This document shows, in pieces, positions 1 through 9,099 of a stretch of 64,000 nucleotides of DNA. The notes beneath the pieces are model-generated. The model made no database searches, was not told the origin of the DNA, and saw only the letters and a list, made by a program, of their open reading frames with translations. The position numbers and the translations under genes were made by a program. Position 1 is the first letter of the stretch. Every line of letters begins with the position of its first letter. The stretch is taken from NCBI GenBank assembly GCA_021200565.1, contig JAJQGJ010000019.1, forward strand, positions 62,001 through 126,000, in the 5' to 3' direction. The DNA is from Oscillospiraceae bacterium. GTDB taxonomy: Bacteria > Bacillota > Clostridia > Oscillospirales > Ruminococcaceae.

Positions 1-1
1 G

Positions 2-682
2 ATGGAGTTCACAGGCGAGGGCGCACATAATCTCTCGATGAGCGACCGCTTCACCATCTGCAACATGGCTATTGAAGCCGGTGCCAAGAACGGCATCTTC
101 GAAGTCGATGACAAGACGCTTGAATATGAGAAGGAGCACGCACAGCGTGAGCCTAAGATTTTCTATGCCGACCCCGACGCCGAGTATGACGAAGTAATTG
201 AAATCGATTTGTCCGAAATCAAGCCGACAGTCGCATTCCCGCATTTGCCTGAGAACACTCACACTGTCGACGAGATAGGCGAAGTGAAGATCGATCAGGT
301 GGTCATCGGCTCCTGCACAAACGGACTCTATGACGATATAAAGACCGCCTGGGAGATAATCAGGGGACACAAGGTTGCAGAGGGACTGCGTGTTATAATC
401 ATCCCGGCAACACAGAAAGTATATCTCAGGTGTCTCGAAGAGGGCTTCATCAAGGACTTCATCGAAGCCGGCTGCATCGTTTCAACTCCAACCTGCGGAC
501 CATGCCTTGGCGGCTATATGGGCGTTTTAGCGCACGGCGAGAGATGCGTTTCAACCACCAACCGTAATTTCGTCGGAAGAATGGGAGATCCCACTTCCGA
601 AGTATACCTTGCAAGCCCTGCAACTGCCGCTGCAAGCGCACTGACAGGAGTAATCACTGACCCGAGGGAGGCGACAATATGA
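2..682 (+). CDS. leuC: 3-isopropylmalate dehydratase large subunit, C-terminal part
   Basis: Aconitase-family subunit that isomerises 2- to 3-isopropylmalate in leucine biosynthesis, in complex with LeuD. The frame is open at the left window edge, so the N-terminal half is missing. Three cluster-ligand cysteines are visible: GSCTNG (Cys about residue 105 of the visible part) and CGPCLGG (Cys 165 and 168), which would hold the 4Fe-4S cluster in the cytoplasm. The stop overlaps the leuD start by four bases (ATGA), so the two subunits are translationally coupled. The order leuC-leuD-leuB is the usual one. Confidence 0.96.
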   Translation: MEFTGEGAHNLSMSDRFTICNMAIEAGAKNGIFEVDDKTLEYEKEHAQREPKIFYADPDAEYDEVIEIDLSEIKPTVAFPHLPENTHTVDEIGEVKIDQVVIGSCTNGLYDDIKTAWEIIRGHKVAEGLRVIIIPATQKVYLRCLEEGFIKDFIEAGCIVSTPTCGPCLGGYMGVLAHGERCVSTTNRNFVGRMGDPTSEVYLASPATAAASALTGVITDPREATI

Positions 683-1179
683 TAAGCACTGGCAACGTAA
701 TCAAGTATGGAAACAACGTCGACACCGACGTCATCATTCCCGCAAGATACCTTAATTCAAGCGAGCCGGAATTCTTAGCGGCTCACTGCATGGAGGATTT
801 AGACAGTCATTTCCACGATAAAGTAAAGCCGGGAGACATCATAGTCGCCGGCGAAAACTTCGGCTGCGGCTCCTCCCGTGAGCATGCGCCTGCTGCAATC
901 AAGGCAAGCGGCATCTCAGTTGTAATCGCCAAGAGCTTTGCAAGGATCTTCTATCGCAACTCGATAAACATCGGTCTTGCAATAGTCGAATGCCCGGCAG
1001 CTGCTGAAGAAATCGCTGACGGCGACGAAGTCTCAGTCAACCTCTCAACCGGAGTGATCACAGACAAGACCACCGGCAGTGAGTATCAGTCTGAACCGTT
1101 CCCGGAGTTCATTCAGAATATAATCTCAGCTGGCGGACTGGTTGAAGCGGTAAAGAAAGGCGTAATTAACAATTCGTAA
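679..1179 (+). CDS. leuD: 3-isopropylmalate dehydratase small subunit
   Basis: Swivel-domain partner of LeuC, 166 residues, the normal length for the short (archaeal/clostridial) type. Recognisable motifs are [13 protein letters not shown] near the N-terminus, the [10 protein letters not shown] loop around residues 58-67 and the [15 protein letters not shown] stretch around residue 85. It starts inside the leuC stop. The last four residues (INNS) and the stop codon are written in an intergenic 9-bp repeat tract that begins near 1162, so the native C-terminus may have been replaced by repeat sequence; the catalytic core is unaffected. Confidence 0.96.
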   Translation: MISTGNVIKYGNNVDTDVIIPARYLNSSEPEFLAAHCMEDLDSHFHDKVKPGDIIVAGENFGCGSSREHAPAAIKASGISVVIAKSFARIFYRNSINIGLAIVECPAAAEEIADGDEVSVNLSTGVITDKTTGSEYQSEPFPEFIQNIISAGGLVEAVKKGVINNS

Positions 1180-1204
1180 TTCGTAATGCGTAATTCGTAA
1201 TTAT
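1162..1204. repeat. short tandem repeat of CGTAAT units (TAATTCGTAATGCG type)
   Basis: Tandem 9-base units alternating TTCGTAA and TGCGTAA. The tract supplies the leuD stop codon and ends just before the leuB ribosome site. Related tracts occur at 16623-16658 and 40254-40279, with a single-unit trace near 54669. Confidence 0.8.
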
Positions 1205-1222
1205 TGAAAGTTGGAGATAACT

Positions 1223-2296
1223 ATGAAATATAATATAGCTCTTTTAAGAGGAGACGGAATTGGTCCCGAGATTGTTGATAGCGCTGTAAGAGTTCTTGAG
1301 GCTGTCGGCAGTAAGTTTGGACATGAATTTAAGTTTACGCCGTATCTAATCGGCGGTGCGGCTATCGACGAGTGCGGCGAGCCTCTGCCAAAAGAGACTG
1401 TTGATGGATGCTTGGCATCCGACAGCGTGCTTTTGGGAGCAGTTGGAGGACCCAAGTGGGACAACCTTTCGGGCGAAAAGCGTCCTGAAAAAGCACTCCT
1501 GGGCATTCGTGCAGCCTTGGGGCTTTTCACAAATCTCCGTCCTGCGAAGCTTTATCCTGCACTCAAGGGCGACTGCCCGCTCAGGGAGGACATCGCTTCC
1601 GGCGGCTTTGACATCATGATTGTAAGAGAATTGACCGGCGGCATCTACTTTGGCGACAGAGGATATAGAACCGGCAAATACGGCGAGGAAGCCTATGACA
1701 CCGAGTGCTATTCACGCTTCGAGATAGAAAGAATCTCACGTGTCGCATTCGAGACGGCTAAGAAGAGAAGAGGCAAGGTCACCAGCATCGACAAGGCAAA
1801 CGTACTCGAAACCTCCCGCCTCTGGAGAAAGACAATCCACGAGGTAGAGAAAGAGTATTCAGGCGTAACCTGCTCCGACATGCTCGTCGACAATGCCGCA
1901 ATGCAGTTAGTTCGTAATCCCTCGCAGTTCGACGTCATAGTAACATCAAATATGTTCGGCGACATCCTCTCCGACGAAGCTTCACAGCTGACCGGCTCCA
2001 TAGGAATGCTTCCATCTGCTTCCCTTGGCGACAACACGAGAGGCATGTATGAACCGATTCATGGCTCCGCTCCCGACATCGCAGGAAAGGGAATAGCCAA
2101 CCCGATTGCAACTATCCTTTCAGCTGCAATGATGCTGAGATATTCATTCTCACTCTCAGCTGAGGCTGACTGCATCGAAGCAGCAGTGGATAAGGTTCTT
2201 AACGACGGCTTGAGAACGGCGGATATTATCGGCGAATCGACGGCTAAGCCGCTCACGACAACCGAAATGACCGATGCAATCATAGAGAGACTGTAA
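1223..2296 (+). CDS. leuB: 3-isopropylmalate dehydrogenase
   Basis: NAD-dependent oxidative decarboxylation of 3-isopropylmalate, third leucine-specific step. The start is taken at ATG 1223, eight bases after GGAG, rather than the in-frame TTG at 1211 which lies inside that ribosome site. The product is 357 residues, the usual LeuB length. Visible motifs: [12 protein letters not shown] at the N-terminus, the substrate/metal loop [15 protein letters not shown] around residue 240, and the NAD-binding stretch [15 protein letters not shown] around residue 280. Follows leuD after a repeat tract, and probably shares its transcript. Confidence 0.97.
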   Translation: MKYNIALLRGDGIGPEIVDSAVRVLEAVGSKFGHEFKFTPYLIGGAAIDECGEPLPKETVDGCLASDSVLLGAVGGPKWDNLSGEKRPEKALLGIRAALGLFTNLRPAKLYPALKGDCPLREDIASGGFDIMIVRELTGGIYFGDRGYRTGKYGEEAYDTECYSRFEIERISRVAFETAKKRRGKVTSIDKANVLETSRLWRKTIHEVEKEYSGVTCSDMLVDNAAMQLVRNPSQFDVIVTSNMFGDILSDEASQLTGSIGMLPSASLGDNTRGMYEPIHGSAPDIAGKGIANPIATILSAAMMLRYSFSLSAEADCIEAAVDKVLNDGLRTADIIGESTAKPLTTTEMTDAIIERL

Positions 2297-2316
2297 TCTT
2301 TAGGAAGTGACTTGAA

Positions 2317-3516
2317 ATGTTCGATTTCTCAGAGCTTTTAAGTAAGCTTGACTCGATAGTCCTTTTCAGAGGCGTATCACGTGGCGAGGTTCTCTCCTCG
2401 CTTCGCCGCCTCCTCGGTTCAGAAGGGGGCTCCGGCAGAATAGGGCTCTATGCTGACTTTGTTAGTGAGCTCTTCAGGCATAGCTACGATTTTGGCAACT
2501 ATCTCATGGATGCCGTCTCGGAGGACGAGAACGACTATATCAAGCTGCGCTCACAGAATCTCAGAATCCCTGAAGTTCTGGAGAACTGTGCCCGTGAAGA
2601 GCTTAAGATTTTCAGCGAGCTCTCCGAAATAACTTCAAAGGATCTCAGAGAATTTACCGGCTACCAGGGCTATCTTCCCAACTTCGAAACGACAAGCTAC
2701 GACTTCGCAGCTGAATATGAGCGCAGAGCTCTTAATGTCGGCTCAACCGGCTATGGAATCTACGCCAAGAATGTCATGTTCCGTGTCGTTGACGGCGAGA
2801 TAACACCGCTTCGCTCGCCCGACAAGACAAAACTCAGCCACCTCATCGGCTATGAAAGCCAGCGTGAGCAGCTGATAGGCAACACTCTTGCTTTTTTGGA
2901 GGGCAGACCCTGTGCCAACACTCTTCTCTATGGCGATGCCGGAACCGGCAAGTCTTCAAGCGTCAAGGCTGTTGCAAACTACTTTGCACCAAAGGGGCTC
3001 CGGCTTATTGAGATAAGAAAAGAGCAGCTTCGTGACATTCCGCACGTGATGGAATCGATGCGTGATAATCCTTTGAAATTCATAATCTTCATCGACGACC
3101 TTTCCTTCAGTGCAGATGACGACAATTTCAGCTCGCTCAAGGCAATTCTGGAGGGTTCGGCTTCGGTTCAGTCTCCGAATACGGTCATATATGTAACCAG
3201 CAACCGCAGGCATCTTGTAAAAGAGAGCTTTTCAGATCGTGACGGCGACGACATTCACCGTGGCGACACAATGCAGGAGCAGATTTCCATGTCCGAGCGT
3301 TTCGGGCTCGTCATCCTCTTCACAAAGCCATCAAAGCAGGGCTACCTTGAGATAGTCAAGGGGCTTTTCGAGGAAATGAGTTTAACATGGTCGGATGAAG
3401 TCGAGGTAAAAGCCTGTGCATTCGCCCTGAGAAAAGGCGGCTTCACCCCGAGAGCTGCGGAGCAGTTTGTAGACCAGTGTGCTGCTGAACAGATGAAAAT
3501 TGACGAAGAAAAGTGA
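2317..3516 (+). CDS. AAA-type ATPase, DUF815 family
   Basis: A 399-residue cytoplasmic protein with a helical N-terminal half of about 170 residues and a C-terminal ATPase module. Walker A is GDAGTGKSS (about residue 209) and Walker B is FIIFIDDLSF (about 250), followed by a sensor-like VIYVTSNRRHLV. This matches the DUF815 family of predicted ATPases, whose role is not established. It starts 20 bases after the leuB stop with AGGAAG as ribosome site, so it may be co-transcribed with leu genes without being part of leucine synthesis. Confidence 0.85.
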   Translation: MFDFSELLSKLDSIVLFRGVSRGEVLSSLRRLLGSEGGSGRIGLYADFVSELFRHSYDFGNYLMDAVSEDENDYIKLRSQNLRIPEVLENCAREELKIFSELSEITSKDLREFTGYQGYLPNFETTSYDFAAEYERRALNVGSTGYGIYAKNVMFRVVDGEITPLRSPDKTKLSHLIGYESQREQLIGNTLAFLEGRPCANTLLYGDAGTGKSSSVKAVANYFAPKGLRLIEIRKEQLRDIPHVMESMRDNPLKFIIFIDDLSFSADDDNFSSLKAILEGSASVQSPNTVIYVTSNRRHLVKESFSDRDGDDIHRGDTMQEQISMSERFGLVILFTKPSKQGYLEIVKGLFEEMSLTWSDEVEVKACAFALRKGGFTPRAAEQFVDQCAAEQMKIDEEK

Positions 3517-3533
3517 AAATTCTGCGACGAAGA

Positions 3534-3562
3534 TTGAAAAGAACAGCTGGGTTTGTTATACT
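3534..3562 (+). promoter_or_regulatory. sigma-A-type promoter before the TauE-like gene
   Basis: TTGAAA (3534-3539), 17-bp spacer, TATACT (3557-3562). The -10 box covers the TTG at 3553, which rules that codon out as the translation start of the following gene. Confidence 0.75.
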
Positions 3563-3585
3563 GGAAGACAGATTTTTCTGGAGTG

Positions 3586-4500
3586 ATGCATGGGATCATG
3601 TTTGAATTTATAGTATGTGCGCTTGCAGGCATAGGCGCAGGCGTGGCAACCGGCTTTGCCGGGCTTTCGGCGGCAGTTTATATCTCGCCGATACTTGTAA
3701 CCTTTTTGGGAATACCATCATATGAGGCAATAGGAATAGCACTTGCTTCGGATGTTCTTGCATCCGGGGCAAGCTCTTTGACATATTACCGCCACGGAAA
3801 CATAAATATAAAGAAGTGCATCCCGCTTCTTGTTTCCATCATAAGCTTCACCATTATCGGAAGCGTTGTCGGCTATTTCGTCTCGTCAACCACGATAGGC
3901 GACACCGCAATGACCTATTGGACTGTGCTTATTTCCCTCGGGCTCGGGCTCAAGTTTCTTCTCATGCCGAACGACAACGGCAGGGAAATCGGAGCCACGG
4001 CAAAGGCAAGAACCGTCATGTCGGTTCTATTCGGAATGTACACCGGCTTCCTCTGCGGATTCCAGGGCACCGGCGGCGGAATGATGATGCTTTTCATACT
4101 GACAATAGTCATGGGCTATGCCTTAAAGACAGCAGTCGGCACAAGCGTATTCATCATGACATTCACAGCCCTCATCGGAGCTATCTCACACTTCTCCATA
4201 AATGGTATGCCCGATTTGTCAAGGCTTGCAACATGTGTGGTATTCACTCTTATTGCGGCTCAGGTTTCAGCGAGCCTCGCAAACAAGATAAGGGTCTCGA
4301 GCTGCAACCTGATAATAGGAGTTCTCCTGGCGGTTTCAGGAGTAATAATGCTCCTCATCAATCTCAGGGACACCGGCTTTGTCGGAATCGACACACCCAT
4401 GCTGATAGGAATCGGCTGCGGAGCAATTCTTGTGATTGTTCTGATACTTTGCTATGAGATAAGACGCATAAACGGAAGCGGAAAAAGCGGAAAAGAGTGA
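3586..4500 (+). CDS. TauE/SafE family membrane permease
   Basis: Predicted anion/sulfite-type exporter of the TauE/SafE (DUF81) family with about eight membrane segments. The family repeat shows as two related blocks: GIGAGVATGFAGLSAAVYISP at the N-terminus and CGFQGTGGGMMMLFIL near residue 165. The upstream promoter ends at 3562, so translation must start at ATG 3586 or ATG 3598; GGAG at 3580-3583 is too close to the first and far from the second, so the exact start is open. The substrate cannot be told from sequence. The downstream acyltransferase starts 5 bases later and is probably in the same transcript. Confidence 0.85.
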   Translation: MHGIMFEFIVCALAGIGAGVATGFAGLSAAVYISPILVTFLGIPSYEAIGIALASDVLASGASSLTYYRHGNINIKKCIPLLVSIISFTIIGSVVGYFVSSTTIGDTAMTYWTVLISLGLGLKFLLMPNDNGREIGATAKARTVMSVLFGMYTGFLCGFQGTGGGMMMLFILTIVMGYALKTAVGTSVFIMTFTALIGAISHFSINGMPDLSRLATCVVFTLIAAQVSASLANKIRVSSCNLIIGVLLAVSGVIMLLINLRDTGFVGIDTPMLIGIGCGAILVIVLILCYEIRRINGSGKSGKE

Positions 4501-4505
4501 TCTGA

Positions 4506-5690
4506 GTGGCGGACGGCAAGAAATCCTCAAAAACCAGAATCAAAAGAAACCTACTGCACAGATTTGTCTGGACCTTTCTTTGGGTGATCGCCCAGCCATA
4601 TATGGCTATAAGATACGGCTTCAGAACCAAGCACTTAAGGCTTAAGGAGCCCTGCCTTGTAGTTTCAAACCACCTCACCGAGATAGACATGATAATGGTC
4701 GGCTGCGCTTTTCCGAGGCAGATGTATATAGTCGGCGGCGAGCATATAGAATCAAGAAGCATCTTCCCGGTGCTCGATTTCTTCTTCCACCCGATAACCA
4801 TGTACAAAGCGGATGCCGACACCGCAGCAGTAAAAGAGATTATCCGCAGGCTAAGAGCCGGGCACAGCATTATGCTTTTCCCGGAGGGCAGCCGCTCCTT
4901 CAATGGCGAAACCGAAACGCTATCAGACAGCATCGGAAAGCTCTGCAAATCCGGAAAATGCGGACTCGTTACATATCACCTGGGCGGCGGCTACTTCACC
5001 GCTCCGAGATGGGCTTACACCACCCGCAAAGGCAAGATGTGGGGCGAGATAAAGAGCTACTTAACCGCTGAGGAAGTCGCAAAAATGACCCCGAAAGAGA
5101 TTACAGAGCTCATAAATCACGACATCCACGACAACGCTTATGAAACCCAGCGTGTCGAAATGAATCCCTATAAAGGCGAACGTCTGGCAGAGGGGCTTGA
5201 AAACTACCTCGTAATCTGTCCCCAATGCGGCGAGTACAACAGCCTTGAAACCTCCGGCGATACATTCAGATGCCCGCACTGTGGAATGTCAGGAAAGTAC
5301 AACGAATACGGATTCCTTGAGGGCGAAAACCTCCCTTATGACAACGTCTATGACTGGGGCAAGTGGGTTGAGAAGAAGTTCCGGGATGATTTAGCTGAGA
5401 AGCAGCCGAATGAACTCTTATTCACAGACAGCGACTTAAGATTCTACGAAATCGCACCGAACCATGAGAGAATAACGCTTCAGGAGACGGGGATCAAGGG
5501 CTATTCCGACAGAATAGAGATTGGAGGATCTATATTCAGCTTCTCCGAGATAACCGGAATGGACATGCTCTACTACGGCAAGACGCTGATGTTCACCTGG
5601 CAAGGGCGTCACTTCGGACTGACCGGCGAAAGCTTCCACGCCGTCCGGTACAAATGGACATATGACTATTATTTGACCGCAGGGAAATAA
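4506..5690 (+). CDS. PlsC-type acyltransferase with C-terminal zinc ribbon
   Basis: Lysophospholipid acyltransferase-like protein (1-acylglycerol-phosphate acyltransferase fold) that would act at the inner membrane face. It starts with GTG 4506. Motif I NHLTEID (about residue 58) and motif III FPEGSRS (about 126) are the catalytic signatures. After about residue 235 the family domain ends and a zinc ribbon follows (CPQCGEY ... CPHCGM), then a globular tail of about 120 residues that ends in a PH-like stretch. The extra C-terminal half is unusual compared with the roughly 240-residue basic enzyme; its role is unknown. Confidence 0.85.
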   Translation: MADGKKSSKTRIKRNLLHRFVWTFLWVIAQPYMAIRYGFRTKHLRLKEPCLVVSNHLTEIDMIMVGCAFPRQMYIVGGEHIESRSIFPVLDFFFHPITMYKADADTAAVKEIIRRLRAGHSIMLFPEGSRSFNGETETLSDSIGKLCKSGKCGLVTYHLGGGYFTAPRWAYTTRKGKMWGEIKSYLTAEEVAKMTPKEITELINHDIHDNAYETQRVEMNPYKGERLAEGLENYLVICPQCGEYNSLETSGDTFRCPHCGMSGKYNEYGFLEGENLPYDNVYDWGKWVEKKFRDDLAEKQPNELLFTDSDLRFYEIAPNHERITLQETGIKGYSDRIEIGGSIFSFSEITGMDMLYYGKTLMFTWQGRHFGLTGESFHAVRYKWTYDYYLTAGK

Positions 5691-5705
5691 GCCCTGCGGT
5701 TTTAT
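5676..5705 (+). terminator. intrinsic terminator overlapping the acyltransferase stop
   Basis: Inverted repeat ACCGCAGGG / CCCTGCGGT (5676-5684, 5692-5700) followed by TTTT. The left arm contains the last codons and the stop lies in the loop. Confidence 0.8.
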
Positions 5706-5751
5706 TATACTATCAGCTTGACAGTTTGCATAATTTTATTTGTAGAAAGGC

Positions 5752-5780
5752 TTGACAATTTGGAAAATTTGCAATATCAT
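5752..5780 (+). promoter_or_regulatory. promoter of the galactanase gene
   Basis: TTGACA (5752-5757), 17-bp spacer, TATCAT (5775-5780). A near copy of the -35 region (CTTGACAGTTTGCA) lies 34 bp upstream at 5717, so two activator or repressor half-sites are possible here. Confidence 0.7.
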
Positions 5781-5810
5781 TATAGGGTAACAATACCTTG
5801 AGGTGATAAT

Positions 5811-7751
5811 ATGAAATACTTTAAGCGAATATTAGCTATAGCGCTTGCTCTCGCAATGACGCTCACACTTTTCAGCGGCTGCGGAAGCGGAACGTTCGAC
5901 TACTCTGAATATGGCATTCAGGTCAGCGAAATTGAAGGGCTTTCGGATGACTTCATCTTCGGTGTGGATTTGTCCTCGATTATTGAGGTTGAGAACGCCG
6001 GCGGAAAGTTCTATGACGAAAACGGAAAAGAGACTGACATCTTCGAGCTTCTTGCCGACTATGGTGTCAACTATGTCAGAATTCGCCTCTGGAACGATCC
6101 ATATGACGAAGATGGCAACAGCTTTGGCGGCGGCGGAAACGACCTTGAAACCGACATTGAAATAGCAAAACGTGCAGTTGCGGCAGGAATGAAGGTCTGC
6201 CTCGACTTCCACTACAGCGACTTCTGGGCTGACCCCTCAAAGCAGACAATCCCTCGTGAATGGGCTGACTACACCTCAGAAGAGCTGAGACAGGTAGTAT
6301 ACGACTATACATATAGCGTTCTCGAGGCGTTTGAAGAAGCCGGCTGCCTCCCATCGATGGTTCAGACTGGTAACGAAGTCAATAACGGCATGATGTATCC
6401 GAACGGCAAGTCCGCCACATATCAGGCAATATATATGTCTGCTGCTATGTCCGCAGTGAAGGCTATCGACTCTGACATTCTCACAGTCGTTCATCTTGCA
6501 AATGGCGCAACCTATTCTTCAATTTCCGGAAAGCTTGATGAGCTCATCACAGCAGGAGTCGAGTTCGACGTTATTGGTCTCAGCTACTACTCCTACTGGC
6601 ACGGCTCGATGGCTGACTTCCAGGACTGCGTTGAGAAGCTTGCCGAAAAGTACGACCAGAAGATATGCGTAATGGAATACTCCTATGGCTACGGCGACGA
6701 TTCGAATGAATACACCGGAAACATTTTCAGCTCATCCCTTGAAGAAGCCGGCGGCTACAAGGCTACAGTCCAAGGTCAGGCTTCATATATCCACGACGTG
6801 AACGAAGTAATAGCTTCAGTTGATACCGGCATCGGCAGCTTCTATTGGGAGCCGGCTTGGCTTCCGCTTGCGGGAACCTCATGGGCTTCTGAATACGCTC
6901 ATGACTATCTCGTCTCCCAGGGCGACGGCGGAGGAGAGGGAACAGTTTCCTGGGCAAATCAGGCTCTGTTCGACTTTGATGGCAATCCGCTTGCCAGCCT
7001 TAATGCTTTCAAGCTTATGCGTGACTCAGGAACTGCTGAGGAAAATATCCTTGAAATCAATACCGCCATCAGCTGCATGATTGATCTTTCCTCATCCGAG
7101 GAAATAGCTCTTCCAGAAACAGTGACTGCACTCACCGACCTCGACCGCTGGGTTGAGCTTGAAATAACCTGGAACGAGGATGAGATAGCCGCCATCGCCG
7201 GCGAGGGCGAATACACCGTCACCGGAACAGTAACCTGCGGCGGCACCGATTATGACATAACGGCAGATGTCCTGACATACTATGATTACCTCAAGAACGG
7301 CAGCTTTGATGACGACAGCGTATCCTCCGATGTCAAGGACTTCGAGAACATCACCGCCTGGAGCATGACCGGCACTTCAAACTCCTTCAGAGTTGAGTCG
7401 AAGAATGCAAGAAGCGGCAGCAACAACCTCAACATCTGGTGCTCATCTGCATTCGAAAATGTCCTCAGCCAGGACATCTATAACCTCACTGCCGGAACCT
7501 ACGTCTTCTCAGTTTACGCAAGAAGTGCCATGGAGAATTATCTCTATCCCGAGTGTACTCTCTATGTGACCGTAGGTGATGAGACTTATGAAGCAGAGAT
7601 AACCTGGGGCGAGACATGGAGCGACTGGGTTCAGACAACTGTTGAATTCACCGTCACTGAAACCACCGACATAACCGTCGGAATCAAGTCAACCGGCGAA
7701 GCTACAACCTGGGCGCACTTCGACGATTTCGCACTCGCAAGAAAGGACTAA
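5811..7751 (+). CDS. secreted GH53 endo-beta-1,4-galactanase lipoprotein with C-terminal binding module
   Basis: Hydrolyses beta-1,4-galactan side chains of pectin outside the cell. Residues 1-24 form a lipoprotein signal (LFSGC, lipid Cys 24). The GH53 barrel spans about 45-410 with the acid/base motif TGNEVNNG and the nucleophile strand ICVMEYSYG. About 430-495 resembles a bacterial Ig-like (Big_4) spacer, and about 497-646 is a beta-sandwich starting NGSFDD, a layout typical of galactan-binding modules attached to GH53 (CBM61-like, inference). The start has GAGGTG as ribosome site and its own promoter. Followed after 3 bases by a second GH53 gene. Confidence 0.93.
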   Translation: MKYFKRILAIALALAMTLTLFSGCGSGTFDYSEYGIQVSEIEGLSDDFIFGVDLSSIIEVENAGGKFYDENGKETDIFELLADYGVNYVRIRLWNDPYDEDGNSFGGGGNDLETDIEIAKRAVAAGMKVCLDFHYSDFWADPSKQTIPREWADYTSEELRQVVYDYTYSVLEAFEEAGCLPSMVQTGNEVNNGMMYPNGKSATYQAIYMSAAMSAVKAIDSDILTVVHLANGATYSSISGKLDELITAGVEFDVIGLSYYSYWHGSMADFQDCVEKLAEKYDQKICVMEYSYGYGDDSNEYTGNIFSSSLEEAGGYKATVQGQASYIHDVNEVIASVDTGIGSFYWEPAWLPLAGTSWASEYAHDYLVSQGDGGGEGTVSWANQALFDFDGNPLASLNAFKLMRDSGTAEENILEINTAISCMIDLSSSEEIALPETVTALTDLDRWVELEITWNEDEIAAIAGEGEYTVTGTVTCGGTDYDITADVLTYYDYLKNGSFDDDSVSSDVKDFENITAWSMTGTSNSFRVESKNARSGSNNLNIWCSSAFENVLSQDIYNLTAGTYVFSVYARSAMENYLYPECTLYVTVGDETYEAEITWGETWSDWVQTTVEFTVTETTDITVGIKSTGEATTWAHFDDFALARKD

Positions 7752-7754
7752 TCT

Positions 7755-8894
7755 ATGAGTAAATATCAAGTCGGTATGGACATCTCGACCCTCTATGATC
7801 TTGAAGAAGAGGGGATAAAGTTCTTTGACCACGGCAAAGAGGGCGACTTAATCGCAATTCTCGGAAGCTACGGCGTGAACTCTGTAAGACTTCGTCTCTG
7901 GCACAATCCGTTTGACGAGTCGGGCGAAACCTACGGCGCAGGAACCTGTGATCTTCCGAGAGTGACTTCGCTTGCAAAACGTGTGAAAGCCGCCGGAATG
8001 AGCTTCATGCTCGACATTCACTACAGCGATTTCTGGTGCGATCCCTCGAAGCAGACTATCCCAAAAGCCTGGAAGAACCTCAGCTTTGAAGAGCTCAAAA
8101 CTGCTGTTCACGATTACACTGTGGAAGTCATCACTCACCTGAAAGCTAACGGCTGCGAACCGGACATGGTTCAGGTTGGAAACGAGATAACCGGCGGAAT
8201 GCTCTGGGAATACGGCAGACTCACCTGGAATGAAGCTACAAAGTGCCATGATGGCTATGGCAATCTCTATGAGCTTCTTAAAGCCGGAGTGGCTGGCGTC
8301 AGAAGTGCCACTTCAGCTAAAGTCATCATCCATCTTGAAAGAAGCTTCGATAACCCAAGATACCGTGAATTCTTCGACAACATGACTTCCCGGGGTCTTG
8401 ATTTCGACGCAATCGGCTTCAGCTATTATCCTTACTGGCACCACGGCTTTGATGAGCTTATCAGTAACATGAACGACATGGCGGAGCGCTATCAGAAAGA
8501 GCTCTACATCGCCGAAACGTCCTATGCATTCACTCTTGAGCACTTCGATAAGACCGGCAAGGGTCAGCACCTCGTAATAGATAGTAGCTATGTTCCGGAA
8601 GAAGGGCAGCCGCTCCCATACCCGATAAGCGTTGATGGTCAGAAGCAGTTTGTCCATAAGCTGCTCACGCTTTTGCCGGAAGTGAGGAACTTTAAGGGCA
8701 TCTACTATTGGGAACCTGCCTGGATTCCAAGCCCGAAAGGCACCTGGGCAAGCGAAGGCGCGAGAAAGTATATCCACGAGGAAGACAAGATGGACGGCAA
8801 CGAATGGGCAAACCAATGCCTCTTCGATTACACCGGCAATGCGCTGCCAGCACTGGAGGAGTTTAAGAATTTTTCGGAGTCCTGGATAGGCTAA
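7755..8894 (+). CDS. GH53 galactanase without signal peptide
   Basis: A 379-residue GH53 enzyme that begins directly at the barrel (GMDISTLYDLEE) and has no signal peptide or binding module, so it probably acts in the cytoplasm on imported galacto-oligosaccharides. Acid/base motif VGNEITGGMLW and nucleophile motif YIAETSYAF are intact. It shares the barrel architecture of the upstream secreted enzyme, which suggests duplication followed by a change of compartment. Three bases separate the two genes, so they are co-transcribed. An intracellular GH53 is less common than the secreted form. Confidence 0.93.
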   Translation: MSKYQVGMDISTLYDLEEEGIKFFDHGKEGDLIAILGSYGVNSVRLRLWHNPFDESGETYGAGTCDLPRVTSLAKRVKAAGMSFMLDIHYSDFWCDPSKQTIPKAWKNLSFEELKTAVHDYTVEVITHLKANGCEPDMVQVGNEITGGMLWEYGRLTWNEATKCHDGYGNLYELLKAGVAGVRSATSAKVIIHLERSFDNPRYREFFDNMTSRGLDFDAIGFSYYPYWHHGFDELISNMNDMAERYQKELYIAETSYAFTLEHFDKTGKGQHLVIDSSYVPEEGQPLPYPISVDGQKQFVHKLLTLLPEVRNFKGIYYWEPAWIPSPKGTWASEGARKYIHEEDKMDGNEWANQCLFDYTGNALPALEEFKNFSESWIG

Positions 8895-8970
8895 ACCCGC
8901 TCCCTAAGCCGTTCTATGCGAATTTCATGTGAGCTTTGTAAAAATTCTCAATAAAATTTCGCTTTTTGTG

Positions 8971-8999
8971 TTGACATTTTCGTACAAAAGGTATAAAAT
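8971..8999 (+). promoter_or_regulatory. promoter of the ABC importer operon
   Basis: TTGACA (8971-8976), 17-bp spacer, TAAAAT (8994-8999). Leaves a leader of about 95 bases before the binding-protein gene. Confidence 0.7.
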
Positions 9000-9099
9000 A
9001 GGCTTGTGCAAAGTACATAAGTGCCCCGTTTAAAATTTGCACATCACTTGCGACTATGGGGCATAATATCAAAATACTCTTTCCAAGGAGGAAACTATC

